Assembly: GCA_041648735.1 (NCBI GenBank)
Contig: JBAZOO010000036.1
Span: 1 to 34,811 of the forward strand
Reading direction: 5' to 3'
Source: JBAZOO01 sp041648735
Lineage (GTDB): Bacteria; Verrucomicrobiota; Lentisphaeria; Oligosphaerales; CAITYL01
DNA length: 34,811 nt
The translations under genes were made by a program, and so were the position numbers. The notes beneath the pieces were generated by a model. That model had not been told where the DNA came from. It did no database searches and saw only the letters and a program-made list of their open reading frames with translations. The stretch's first letter is position 1. The number at the start of each line of letters is the position of its first letter. This document shows, in pieces, positions 22,575-30,034 of this stretch.

Positions 22575-22635
22575 ATCCGCCTGTTTTTCGCCCGAACCCG
22601 CGGCAAGGGCCGCGCAACCCGTCAGGATCCGCTTC

Positions 22636-23067
22636 ATGAAGACCTATCTCCCCAAGGAAGGCGAGATCACCCGCAAGTGGTGGGTGGTGGACGCCGAAGG
22701 CCAGGTGCTGGGCCGGCTCGCCAGCAAGATTGCCGACATCCTGCGCGGCAAGAACAAGCCGATCTTCACGCCCCACCTCGACACCGGCGACTTCGTGGTC
22801 GTCATCAATGCCGCCAAGGTGACGCTCACCGGCCAGAAGGAGCAGAAGAAGATTTACGAAACCTACTCCCGCTATCCTGGCGGCCACAAGCTGATGACCA
22901 CGGCCCAAGTCCGGGCCCGCCGCCCCGAGCGCCTCATCCAGGAGGCCGTCTGGGGCATGCTCCCGAAGGGGCGCCTGGGCCGGCAGCAGTACCGCAAACT
23001 CAAGGTCTATGCCGGTGGCGAGCACCCGCATGTCGCCCAAGGTCCCGAGGCCCTGAAGCTGGCGTAA
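22636..23067 (+). CDS. rplM: 50S ribosomal protein L13
   Basis: A 143-residue early-assembly protein of the large subunit. The motifs are WWVVDAEGQVLGRLAS, ILRGKNKP, GDFVVVINAAKVTLTG, YSRYPGGHK and AVWGMLPKGRLGRQQYRKLKVY, all typical of L13. The length is normal. The ATG at 22636 lies in TTCATGAAG, with AGGATCC upstream as a modest ribosome binding site. It is followed by rpsI after 35 bp, the standard L13-S9 operon. Confidence 0.97.
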   Translation: MKTYLPKEGEITRKWWVVDAEGQVLGRLASKIADILRGKNKPIFTPHLDTGDFVVVINAAKVTLTGQKEQKKIYETYSRYPGGHKLMTTAQVRARRPERLIQEAVWGMLPKGRLGRQQYRKLKVYAGGEHPHVAQGPEALKLA

Positions 23068-23102
23068 CCGAGCATCCCCCCTTTCCTTAAGGAACACCCA
23101 TC

Positions 23103-23504
23103 ATGGCCACCAAGACTGTTGAAGAATTCTGGGCGACCGGCCGCCGCAAGGAAGCCTCGGCCCGTGTCTGCCTCCGCCCCGGCTCCGGCAAGGTCGAAGT
23201 GAACGGGCGCCCCCTGGACGCCTACTTCGCGACGGACGTGCTGCGCAACTATGTGACCCAGCCCTTCCAGATCACCGGCCTGGCCGACAAGTTCGACGTG
23301 GTCGCCAACATCGCCGGCGGCGGCTCCGTCGGCCAGACCTTCGCCCTGCGCCACAGCATCGCCCGCGCCCTGCTGTTGGCCCAGCCGGAACTGCGGCCGA
23401 CCCTCAAGGCCGCCGGCCTGCTGACCCGCGACGCCCGCGTCAAGGAACGCAAGAAGTACGGCCAGCCGGGCGCCCGCAAGCGCTTCCAGTTCTCCAAGCG
23501 CTGA
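23103..23504 (+). CDS. rpsI: 30S ribosomal protein S9
   Basis: A 133-residue protein of the small-subunit head; its C-terminal tail reaches toward the P-site tRNA. Family motifs include ATGRRKEASARVCLRPGSGKVEVNGRPL, NIAGGGSVGQTFALRHSIARALL, LLTRDARVKERKKYGQPGARK and the terminal FQFSKR. The last residues (KR) are conserved in S9. The ATG at 23103 follows AAGGAA. Second and last gene of the rplM operon, closed by a strong terminator. Confidence 0.97.
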   Translation: MATKTVEEFWATGRRKEASARVCLRPGSGKVEVNGRPLDAYFATDVLRNYVTQPFQITGLADKFDVVANIAGGGSVGQTFALRHSIARALLLAQPELRPTLKAAGLLTRDARVKERKKYGQPGARKRFQFSKR

Positions 23505-23527
23505 GCCGCCTTCCCATTGCCGCATCC

Positions 23528-23567
23528 AAACCCGGCCCGGGCCTTTCCGGTCCGGGTTTCCTTTTTT
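23528..23567 (+). terminator. rho-independent terminator of rplM-rpsI
   Basis: AAACCCGG (23528-23535) pairs with CCGGGTTT (23552-23559). The stem is extended inward by CCGG / CCGG (23537-23540 with 23547-23550) after one mismatch. CCTTTTTT follows directly. Confidence 0.85.
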
Positions 23568-23584
23568 CCGCGCCGCCACTGCCG

Positions 23585-23612
23585 TTGCAGCCGCCGGTTC
23601 GGGCGCTACATT
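23585..23612 (+). promoter_or_regulatory. sigma70-type promoter for the rpiB-glyA fusion
   Basis: TTGCAG (23585-23590), a 16-bp spacer, then TACATT (23607-23612). It gives a leader of about 85 nt. Confidence 0.6.
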
Positions 23613-23701
23613 TTCCCGCTTCGCAGGCCGCTCCGGCGGGAGCGGTGCCGGCGCGCCCCAACCCCTTCCCCCCGCCAAAAAAAGCCCGGGATCCATTGAC
23701 C

Positions 23702-25432
23702 ATGAAGAAGCTGCATGACTGGCACGGCATCGCCCCGCTGCGCATCGGCATCGCCACCGACCACGGCGGCCTCACCAAGAAGCGGCACTTGGCCAAGCAC
23801 CTGGCCGCCAAGGGTTGCGTGGTGACCGATTTCGGCCCCGCCGACCATGACGCCGGCGACGACTATCCCGATTTCGCCGCGCCGCTCGGCTTCGCCCTGG
23901 TGCGGGGGGCGATCGACTGCGGCATCCTCATCTGCCGTTCCGGCATCGGCATGAGCATTGCCGCCAACCGCTTCCATGGCGTCCGCGCCGCCTTGGTCGA
24001 GTCGGCCGAGAAGGCCCGGCTCAGCCGCGAGCACAACGCCACCAACGTCCTGGTCACTGGCGGCGACAAGATGGCCGAGGCCGAGCTCGTCGCCGTGGTG
24101 GATGCCTGGCTGGCCACTTCCTTCACCCAGGAGGAGCGCCATCTCCGCCGGCTCCGGAAGGTCGAGGCGCTGTGCGACGACGAAATCGCCGCCGTCCGCG
24201 CCGCCGATCCCGAGATCGCCCGCTGGCTCGACGCCGAGAAGCATCGCCAGGAGGAGGGGCTGGAACTGATCGCCTCCGAGAACTTCGCCAGCGCCGCCGT
24301 CCGCGCCGCCTGCGGTTCGGTGATGACCAACAAGTACGCCGAAGGCTACCCCGGCAAGCGCTACTACAACGGCTGCGAATTCGTTGACCGGGCCGAGGAG
24401 CTGGCGATCCAGCGCGCCTGCGAACTGTTCGGCGCCGAGGCCGCCAACGTCCAGCCCCACTGCGGCAGCGCCGCCAACATGGCCGCCTACTTCGCCCTGC
24501 TCCAGCCGGGCGACACGGTGCTGGCCATGAGCCTCGACCACGGCGGCCACCTGACCCACGGGCTCAAGATCAACTTCTCCGGCCGCCTCTTCAACTTCAT
24601 CGGCTATGGCGTCGACCCCGAGACGGAGATGCTCAACTACGACCGCATCGCCGAAATGGCCCGCGAGCATAAGCCCCGGATGGTCATGGTCGGCGCCAGC
24701 GCCTATCCGCGCACCCTCGACTTCGCCCGCTTCCGTGAGATCGCCGACTCGGTCGGCGCCTATCTGGTGGTGGACATGGCGCACATCGCCGGCCTGGTCG
24801 CCACCGGCCAGCACCCGAGCCCGGTGCCCTATGCCGACGTGGTCACCTCCACCACCCACAAGACCCTGCGCGGCCCGCGCTCCGGCCTGATCCTCTGCAA
24901 GGAAAAGCACCTCAAGGCGATCAATTCCCAGGTCTTCCCCGGATTGCAGGGCGGCCCGCTGATGCACGTCATCGCCGGCAAGGCCGTCTGTTTCCGCGAG
25001 GCGCTGGCCCCGGCGTTCAAGGAGTACCAGCGGCAGATCCGGGCCAACGCCACGGCCCTCGCCGCCGCCCTCACTGAAGATGGCTTCCGGATCGTCTCCG
25101 GCGGCACCGACAACCATCTCATGCTCGTTGACCTGCGGCCCAAGGGGATCACCGGCAAGGACGCCGCCACCGCGCTGGACCTGGCGGGGATCACCGTCAA
25201 CAAGAACCTGATCCCGTTCGACCCGGAAAAGCCGACCGTCACCAGCGGCGTCCGCATTGGCACCCCGGCGGTCACCACCCGCGGGATGAAGGAGGCGGAG
25301 ATGCGCAAGATCGCCGGGTTCATCACCCGCGCCGTGGAGAACAGCCAGGACGCCGCGGCGCTGGCGGCGGTCAAGCGCGAGGTCGCGGCCTTCACCCGGG
25401 CCTTCCCCCTGCCTCAGTTCATCCTGGGTTGA
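23702..25432 (+). CDS. rpiB-glyA: fused ribose-5-phosphate isomerase B / serine hydroxymethyltransferase
   Basis: A 576-residue two-domain enzyme in one uninterrupted frame. Residues 13-145 are an RpiB/LacAB-type isomerase: IGIATDHGG, the active-site Cys C78 in GILICRSGIGMSIAANR, and H111 in SREHNATNVLVTGG. A linker of about 20 residues follows. From about 165 comes a full SHMT: HRQEEGLELIASENFAS, NKYAEGYPGKRYYNG, DMAHIAGLVATG, the PLP lysine K387 in TSTTHKTLRGPRSG, and INSQVFPGLQGGP. Both domains keep their catalytic residues, so both activities are expected. SHMT joins serine/glycine exchange to folate one-carbon supply, while RpiB joins ribose-5-phosphate and ribulose-5-phosphate. The ATG at 23702 is the first giving the RpiB start; the 39 codons before it cover the promoter. 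Confidence 0.93.
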   Translation: MKKLHDWHGIAPLRIGIATDHGGLTKKRHLAKHLAAKGCVVTDFGPADHDAGDDYPDFAAPLGFALVRGAIDCGILICRSGIGMSIAANRFHGVRAALVESAEKARLSREHNATNVLVTGGDKMAEAELVAVVDAWLATSFTQEERHLRRLRKVEALCDDEIAAVRAADPEIARWLDAEKHRQEEGLELIASENFASAAVRAACGSVMTNKYAEGYPGKRYYNGCEFVDRAEELAIQRACELFGAEAANVQPHCGSAANMAAYFALLQPGDTVLAMSLDHGGHLTHGLKINFSGRLFNFIGYGVDPETEMLNYDRIAEMAREHKPRMVMVGASAYPRTLDFARFREIADSVGAYLVVDMAHIAGLVATGQHPSPVPYADVVTSTTHKTLRGPRSGLILCKEKHLKAINSQVFPGLQGGPLMHVIAGKAVCFREALAPAFKEYQRQIRANATALAAALTEDGFRIVSGGTDNHLMLVDLRPKGITGKDAATALDLAGITVNKNLIPFDPEKPTVTSGVRIGTPAVTTRGMKEAEMRKIAGFITRAVENSQDAAALAAVKREVAAFTRAFPLPQFILG

Positions 25433-25445
25433 CCCTGCCGGGAAA

Positions 25446-25472
25446 GCCGGGGCCGGAACCGCCGGCCCCGGC
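25446..25472. terminator. hairpin between convergent glyA and tgt
   Basis: GCCGGGGCCGG (25446-25456) and CCGGCCCCGGC (25462-25472) form a perfect 11-bp stem with a 5-base loop. It has no T-tract on either strand. The position between two converging genes suggests a shared barrier or terminator. Confidence 0.6.
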
Positions 25473-25505
25473 GCCGCTCCGGCGGCCGCCCCCTTCCCGG
25501 CGGCG

Positions 25506-26618
25506 TCACTCCGGTCCGGCGGCGTAGCGGGCGTGGAACTCGCGGCGGAACTCGCTGAAGGCGTCCGCGGCGAGCGCCTCCCGGATGCGGGCGGCGAGCT
25601 GCAAGTAGAAATGGACGTTGTGCAACGTCAGCAGCCGCTGGCCAAGCTGCTCGTTGGCGTTCAGCAAGTGCCGCAGGTAGGCGCGGGTGAAGGTGTGGCA
25701 GACCGTGCAGCCGCAGCCATCCTCCAATGGGCGGAAGTCGGCCTTGAACCGCCCCGCCTTCACCGGCAGCACGCCGCGCGCCGTGTAGGCCGAGCCGTGC
25801 CGCCCCATGCGGGTGGGCAGCACACAGTCGAACATATCGATGCCGCGGGCGACCGCCTCGACGATCTGCGGCGGCGTGCCCACCCCCATCAGGTAGCGCG
25901 GCTGCGCCGCCGGCAGCGCCGGCACGCACGCCGCCAGCATCTCCAGCATCAGCTCCTCCGGCTCGCCGACGCTCAGGCCGCCGACCGCATAGCCGTCGAA
26001 GCCGAGCCGGACCAGTTCGGCGGCCGCCTGTGCCCGCAGGTCGGGGAACATGCCGCCCTGGACGATGCCGAAGACGAGCTGTCCCGGCGCCCGTTCCTGC
26101 TCGCGGCAGATGCCGGCCCAGCGCAGGGTCAGGCGCAGCGACTCCTCCGCCTGCTGGCGGGTGGCGGGGTAGGGGGTGCATTCGTCGAAGAGCATGGCGA
26201 TGTCGGCGCCGAGGGTGCGCTGGATGGCCATCGCCTCGCGCGGGCCGAGGAAGAGGCGGGAGCCGTCAATGTGCGACTGGAAGCGGACGCCGTCGGAGGT
26301 GATCTTGCGCAGCTTGCTGAGGCTGAAGACCTGGTAGCCGCCGCTGTCGGTCAGGATCGGCTTTGGCCAGGCCATGAAGCGGTGCAGCCCGCCGGCCGCG
26401 GCGATGATCTCCATTCCCGGGCGGAGGAAAAGGTGGTAGGTGTTGCCGAGGATGACCTGGGCCGCCAGCGCCTCCAGCTCGGCGGGGGCGAGGGTCTTGA
26501 CCGTCGCCTGGGTGCCGACCGGCATGAAGGCGGGCGTGCGGATGGCGCCGTGGGCGGTGGCCAGGACGCCCAGGCGCGCCGGGCTGGCGGCCGCGGTTTT
26601 CAGGAGGGTGAAGGACAT
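25506..26618 (-). CDS. tgt: tRNA-guanine transglycosylase
   Basis: A 370-residue enzyme that replaces the wobble guanine of GUN-anticodon tRNAs with the queuosine precursor. The motifs are ILGNTYHLFLRPG, ILTDSGGYQVFSL (catalytic Asp), FGIVQGGMFPDLR, GYAVGGLSVGE, MGVGTPPQI, FDCVLPTRMGRHG (second catalytic Asp), and the zinc site DGCGCTVCHTFTRAYLRHL. The length is standard. The start at 26618 (MSFTLLKTAAASPARLG) fits the family; the track upstream of it belongs to the PurN-like gene in another frame. A TATAGT lies only 7 bp before this ATG. It follows the PurN-like gene by 40 bp and may be co-transcribed with it. Confidence 0.95.
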   Translation of the reverse strand: MSFTLLKTAAASPARLGVLATAHGAIRTPAFMPVGTQATVKTLAPAELEALAAQVILGNTYHLFLRPGMEIIAAAGGLHRFMAWPKPILTDSGGYQVFSLSKLRKITSDGVRFQSHIDGSRLFLGPREAMAIQRTLGADIAMLFDECTPYPATRQQAEESLRLTLRWAGICREQERAPGQLVFGIVQGGMFPDLRAQAAAELVRLGFDGYAVGGLSVGEPEELMLEMLAACVPALPAAQPRYLMGVGTPPQIVEAVARGIDMFDCVLPTRMGRHGSAYTARGVLPVKAGRFKADFRPLEDGCGCTVCHTFTRAYLRHLLNANEQLGQRLLTLHNVHFYLQLAARIREALAADAFSEFRREFHARYAAGPE

Positions 26619-26658
26619 GGCGCGTACTATAAAACCTGCAACCGCTTCCGGGCTAGGC

Positions 26659-27555
26659 TCAGCGGAAGCGGACTTCCGTCTCGGCCGGGCTGAAGACCAC
26701 GGTTTCGATGGGCAGCCAGGAGTCGCCGAGGCGGAAGAGCAGCCCGCCGGCCGCGTCCTGGCCGTAGCGCCCCTTGGCGAACATTTCGACGGTGCGCGGG
26801 AAGACGACCCAGTCGCCGCCGGCCTTGAGCCGTTCCTGGTTGTGCTGCGCCACTGTCGCCAGCAGGTCGCGGAAGCCGCCGGCGGGGCGCTGGGGCGGGC
26901 GCGCGGCGGCGGCGGCGCGGAGTTCCGCCAGGGAATGCCCTTGCAAATCCACCGGCACCGGGCCGGAGAGGCCGAGCAGCGGGCCGTTGTCCATGTCGTT
27001 GCCCTCGCCGGTGTAGGGCAGGGCGAGGATGGCCGAGCTGCGGAGTTCGCGGTGGCCGTCGAGGATGGCGCGTTCGATGGGGACGGTGTGGAGGCCGACA
27101 AGCCAGCGCCGGCCGTCCTTGAGCACGGTCAGGTCGCCGGGATGCACGTTCAGGCAGGGGAAGTCGCCGGTGAGGTTGGTCAGCGGCACGAAGCCGGCGA
27201 GGATGCCGAAGTCTGGCCGGAGTGGCGCGAGCTGCCGCCGGAGTTCGGCCGTCCAGCGGTCGCGCAATTCGCGCCCCAGGGTGGTGGCGAGGGTGACGCG
27301 GCTTTCGCCGCCACGGCGGTAGAACTCGCGGATGTCGTTGGCGACGAGGGGGACGTTGAAGCGCTGCGCCAGCTCCCCGGCGCGGCTGCCGGCGGGGTTG
27401 TCGGTGACCAGGGCCGCCACCTCGTAGGCGGCGGCCGCGCCGGCGGTGGCGAGGGCTTCCAGCAGCCGTTCGGCGTTGCTGCCACCGCCGCTGAGGAGGA
27501 TGACGGCGCGGGGGCGGGTTCCGGCGGGGAGGTTCAGGAACGGTTTGACCGGCAT
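26659..27555 (-). CDS. PurN-like formyltransferase-family protein
   Basis: A 298-residue protein of the folate-dependent formyltransferase fold. The phosphate-binding loop is VILLSGGGSNAERLLEAL. LVTDNPAG and VPLVAND follow, then the active-site region PDFGILAGFVPLTNLTGDFPCLNVHPGDL with the expected Asn and His. NDMDNGP probably carries the Asp. Compared with PurN (about 200 residues) there is an insertion after the NVHP motif and about 80-90 extra C-terminal residues. Glycinamide ribonucleotide formylation is possible but not certain. No other purine gene is near. The ATG at 27555 (MPVKPFLNLPAG) is chosen; the 49 codons upstream pass through the REP-like region. Confidence 0.7.
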   Translation of the reverse strand: MPVKPFLNLPAGTRPRAVILLSGGGSNAERLLEALATAGAAAAYEVAALVTDNPAGSRAGELAQRFNVPLVANDIREFYRRGGESRVTLATTLGRELRDRWTAELRRQLAPLRPDFGILAGFVPLTNLTGDFPCLNVHPGDLTVLKDGRRWLVGLHTVPIERAILDGHRELRSSAILALPYTGEGNDMDNGPLLGLSGPVPVDLQGHSLAELRAAAAARPPQRPAGGFRDLLATVAQHNQERLKAGGDWVVFPRTVEMFAKGRYGQDAAGGLLFRLGDSWLPIETVVFSPAETEVRFR

Positions 27556-27641
27556 GGTGGGCGGGATCCTGGACTGGAGGCTGGCGGGTGGCGGACGGCC
27601 TGGTAACATGGCCTCCGCGCCGCCATTTGCCAAAAGGCGCG

Positions 27642-27726
27642 CCAGGGCCGCGCCCTGGGATGGGCGGGGACGGGCCTTGCCGCGCCGAAGGTGCGGCGGC
27701 ATATTAGCCCAGGGCCGCGCCCTGGG
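27642..27726. repeat. two REP-like palindromes
   Basis: The 18-bp near-palindrome CCAGGGCCGCGCCCTGGG occurs at 27642-27659 and again, identical, at 27709-27726. The starts are 67 bp apart, and the second copy is followed by TTTT. They lie just upstream of the IS200-like gene remnant, as REP palindromes do beside REP-associated tyrosine transposases. Confidence 0.75.
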
Positions 27727-27788
27727 TTTTGGGCCACGCCCCGGTGGATGCGCCCTGAATGGGCGCCGGAAACGGAGGAGGCCTTGCC

Positions 27789-28058
27789 ATGCCCCAGTCC
27801 CTCGCCAAAAACTTCATCCACCTCATCTTCAGCACGAAAAAGCGGGAGCCCCTTCTCCCGGATTCGATTCGCGGGCCGTTCCACGGCTACCTGGCTGGCA
27901 TCTTCCAGGATTTGGCCTCTCCGGCGCTGAAGATCAACTCGGTGAGCGACCACGTCCACATTCTCTTCAATCTCAACAAGAGCCAGGCGTTGGCGCAGGT
28001 CGTCGAGTTTCTCAGGCGGTATGGGATTGAATACGACGAGAAATTCGTGTGGGACTGA
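27789..28058 (+). pseudogene. internally deleted IS200-like (Y1) transposase
   Basis: An 89-residue open frame. The N-terminal part MPQSLAKNFIHLIFSTKKRE to SVSDHVHILF carries the HUH metal motif (H55-V-H57) of IS200/REP-associated tyrosine transposases. After NKSQALAQVVE it jumps straight to FLRRYGIEYDEKFVWD, which in full-length members (about 145-155 residues) is the very C-terminus. Some 55-60 residues with the catalytic Tyr helix are missing, apparently by an in-frame deletion. It should be unable to transpose. It may still bind its palindromes. The ATG at 27789 is the family start. Confidence 0.82.
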
Positions 28059-28084
28059 GGCGCCCCAAGGCCGGTCCTGGGCAT

Positions 28085-28114
28085 GAGTCCCATGGGACTG
28101 ATGAGTCTGATGAG
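28085..28114. repeat. short 9-bp tandem repeat
   Basis: GAGTCCCAT, GGGACTGAT, GAGTCTGAT and GAG follow each other shortly after the transposase remnant. This gives a degenerate 9-bp period over about 30 bp. Confidence 0.6.
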
Positions 28115-28137
28115 CGCTGGCTGGCGATCGCCGCGGG

Positions 28138-28166
28138 TTGCCAGCCGGGGGGGGCGGGTGTAGATT
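28138..28166 (+). promoter_or_regulatory. promoter candidate for the small membrane protein
   Basis: TTGCCA (28138-28143), a 17-bp spacer, then TAGATT (28161-28166). The spacer contains a run of eight G. The start codon at 28204 is about 38 bp downstream. Confidence 0.5.
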
Positions 28167-28203
28167 CCGGGAGAGTTGCGGAGTCCGCACAAGGAGGCTT
28201 GCC

Positions 28204-28401
28204 ATGGGCTACGTCCTGTTCGCCGTCGCCGCCTACATCTTCATGCGGGCGTTCGAGGTGTTCTGCGCCGAATGGAAGGGGGAGGGGTGGTACCGGCTCG
28301 TGAGCCGGGTGATTGCCGTGGGGGTGCTCTACGCTGCCCTGGCGGGGATGCTCATCTTCTACTGGAAGGGGCTGCACCTGCTCGGGTTCGATCCGTCGTG
28401 A
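28204..28401 (+). CDS. 65-residue two-helix membrane protein
   Basis: A small integral membrane protein with two hydrophobic segments, about residues 3-20 (YVLFAVAAYIFMRAFEVF) and 35-53 (RVIAVGVLYAALAGMLIFY). The charged loop CAEWKGEGWYRLVS lies between them. The ATG at 28204 follows a strong AAGGAGG. The gene has its own promoter candidate and stands alone between the transposase remnant and a convergent oxidoreductase gene. No homologous family is recognised. Confidence 0.75.
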   Translation: MGYVLFAVAAYIFMRAFEVFCAEWKGEGWYRLVSRVIAVGVLYAALAGMLIFYWKGLHLLGFDPS

Positions 28402-28420
28402 CCCGGCGGCTGGGCCGGGC

Positions 28421-29404
28421 TCAGGCGGGGTTCCAGCATTCCCGGATGCGGTCGAGGGTGCGCATGACGGCGAGGGTGGTGGCCAGGGGGTAGCGGGGGC
28501 TCTCGCGGCGGCCTTCCCGCAGGCAGCGCATGACTTCGGCGGCTTCGTAGCCGTAGCCGTGGCCGCCGCGGGCGGCGGCGGTGGGGAATTCGAAGCTGTG
28601 CTCTTGGCCATCCCGGGCCAGGATCAGCCGTTCCGGGCGCCAGAAGGGGTCCGGCAGGCGGATCATGCCGGAGGTGCCGTAGAGCGCCGCCTCGTTCCGG
28701 GCCTGGGTGCGGATGGCGCAGGCGAGGGTTGCCAGTTCGCCGCGGTCGTAGAGGCAGAGGATGCCGGCCTGTTCGTCCACGCCGGTGGGGCCGTGGTGGG
28801 CGAGGGCCGCGATGCGGGCCGGCTCGCGGCCAAAGAGGAGCTGCGCCAGGGCGACGGGATAGACGCCGACATCCAGGAGCGCACCGCCGCCGAGGGCGGG
28901 GTCGAACAGGCGCCCATGGGGCTCGGCCGGAGCGCGGAAGCCGAAGCGGGCGTCAAGCTGGCGGAGTTCGCCGATGGCCCCTTCCTGGAGCAGCTCCTCG
29001 AGCCGGCCGATGGCTGGGAAGAAGCGTGTCCACATGGCTTCCATCAGGAACAGGCCGCGGTGCCGGGCGCGGGCGGCCATTGCCTCGGCTTCGGCGAGGT
29101 TCAGGGCAAAAGGCTTTTCGCAGAGCACCGCCTTGCCATGGTCGAGGCAGAGAAGGGCCTCCTCCCGGTGGAGCTGGTTGGTGGTGGCGACGTAGACGAC
29201 GTCCACCTCGGGGTCGGCGGCCAGCCCGGCATAGGAGCCATGGCGCCTGGGGATGGCGAATTCGGCGCCGAACCGTTCCGCGGCCTCGGTGGTGCGCGAA
29301 CCCACGGCGGCCAGTTCGGCGCCGGGCAGCCGGAGGAGGTCGGCGGCGAACTTCCGGGCAATGGCGCCGGTGCCGAGGATGCCCCAGCGGATTGGTCGTT
29401 CCAT
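28421..29404 (-). CDS. Gfo/Idh/MocA-family NAD(P)-dependent oxidoreductase
   Basis: A 327-residue sugar or polyol dehydrogenase-like protein. The Rossmann start is IRWGILGTGAIARKFAADL. DVVYVATTNQLHREEALLCLDHGKAVLCEKPFALNLAEA carries the conserved E-K-P motif with the catalytic Lys. GGGALLDVGVYPVALAQLLFG is the typical second-domain motif. The FLMEAMWTRFFPAI block is typical of the trans-1,2-dihydrobenzene-1,2-diol dehydrogenase-like subgroup. The substrate is unknown. The ATG at 29404 fits the domain start. It follows aroK by 49 bp and is probably the third gene of the aroC transcript. Confidence 0.88.
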   Translation of the reverse strand: MERPIRWGILGTGAIARKFAADLLRLPGAELAAVGSRTTEAAERFGAEFAIPRRHGSYAGLAADPEVDVVYVATTNQLHREEALLCLDHGKAVLCEKPFALNLAEAEAMAARARHRGLFLMEAMWTRFFPAIGRLEELLQEGAIGELRQLDARFGFRAPAEPHGRLFDPALGGGALLDVGVYPVALAQLLFGREPARIAALAHHGPTGVDEQAGILCLYDRGELATLACAIRTQARNEAALYGTSGMIRLPDPFWRPERLILARDGQEHSFEFPTAAARGGHGYGYEAAEVMRCLREGRRESPRYPLATTLAVMRTLDRIRECWNPA

Positions 29405-29453
29405 GGGCGGCGGGCCTCTTTCTGGGTCAGGGCGGTTCGCAGGGCGCAGCAGG

Positions 29454-30020
29454 TCATTCCCGGGCGCGGTGGCCAGGCACTCGGTGGCGGCGGTCGCCGC
29501 GGAGGGCGCGGCGGATTTCGGCGGCGGTGGCGGCGGGGGTCTTGCCGTCGGTGGCGATGATGAGGGTGGCGGCCTGGTGGTAGAGCGGTTCGCGGCTGGC
29601 GAGGAGGGCGCTGACTTTCTCCGCCGTGGCGCTGTCGCCCAGGGCGACGCGGGCGTGCGAACTCCGCAGCCGCTGGAGCATGGTTTCGACGGTGGCGCGG
29701 AGCCAGACGACGTGGCCGGTGCGGCGCATGATCTCGAGGTTGGCTGGAGTTTTGACAACGCCGCCGCCGCAGTCAATGACGGCGGCTCCGGCGGCGGCGA
29801 GGCGGGCCAGGACCGCCGTCTCGGCCTGGCGGAAAGCAGTTTCGCCCTGGGTTTGGAAGTAGTCGCGGGGGGTGGCGCCGACGTGGGTGCCGAGGGCCTC
29901 GTCCAGGCTGTGGCAGGGGAGGCCGACGAGTTTGGCGAGGTGCCGGGCGATGGTGGACTTGCCGACGCCGGGGAGGCCGATGAGGAAGATGGGGCGTTGG
30001 CTGGGCGGGGGCGGCGCCAT
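29454..30020 (-). CDS. aroK: shikimate kinase
   Basis: A 188-residue kinase making shikimate-3-phosphate. The P-loop is LIGLPGVGKST (residues 13-23), GETAFRQAE is the shikimate-site Arg motif, and VIDCGGGVV the glycine-rich substrate loop. The family D-x-D (Mg and shikimate ligands) reads S38-L-D40-E here, so the first Asp appears to be Ser. The C-terminal 20 residues are basic and Pro/Arg-rich beyond the usual end. It lies 14 bp after aroC and is clearly co-transcribed. Confidence 0.9.
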   Translation of the reverse strand: MAPPPPSQRPIFLIGLPGVGKSTIARHLAKLVGLPCHSLDEALGTHVGATPRDYFQTQGETAFRQAETAVLARLAAAGAAVIDCGGGVVKTPANLEIMRRTGHVVWLRATVETMLQRLRSSHARVALGDSATAEKVSALLASREPLYHQAATLIIATDGKTPAATAAEIRRALRGDRRHRVPGHRARE

Positions 30021-30034
30021 GTTTTCTCACCGGT

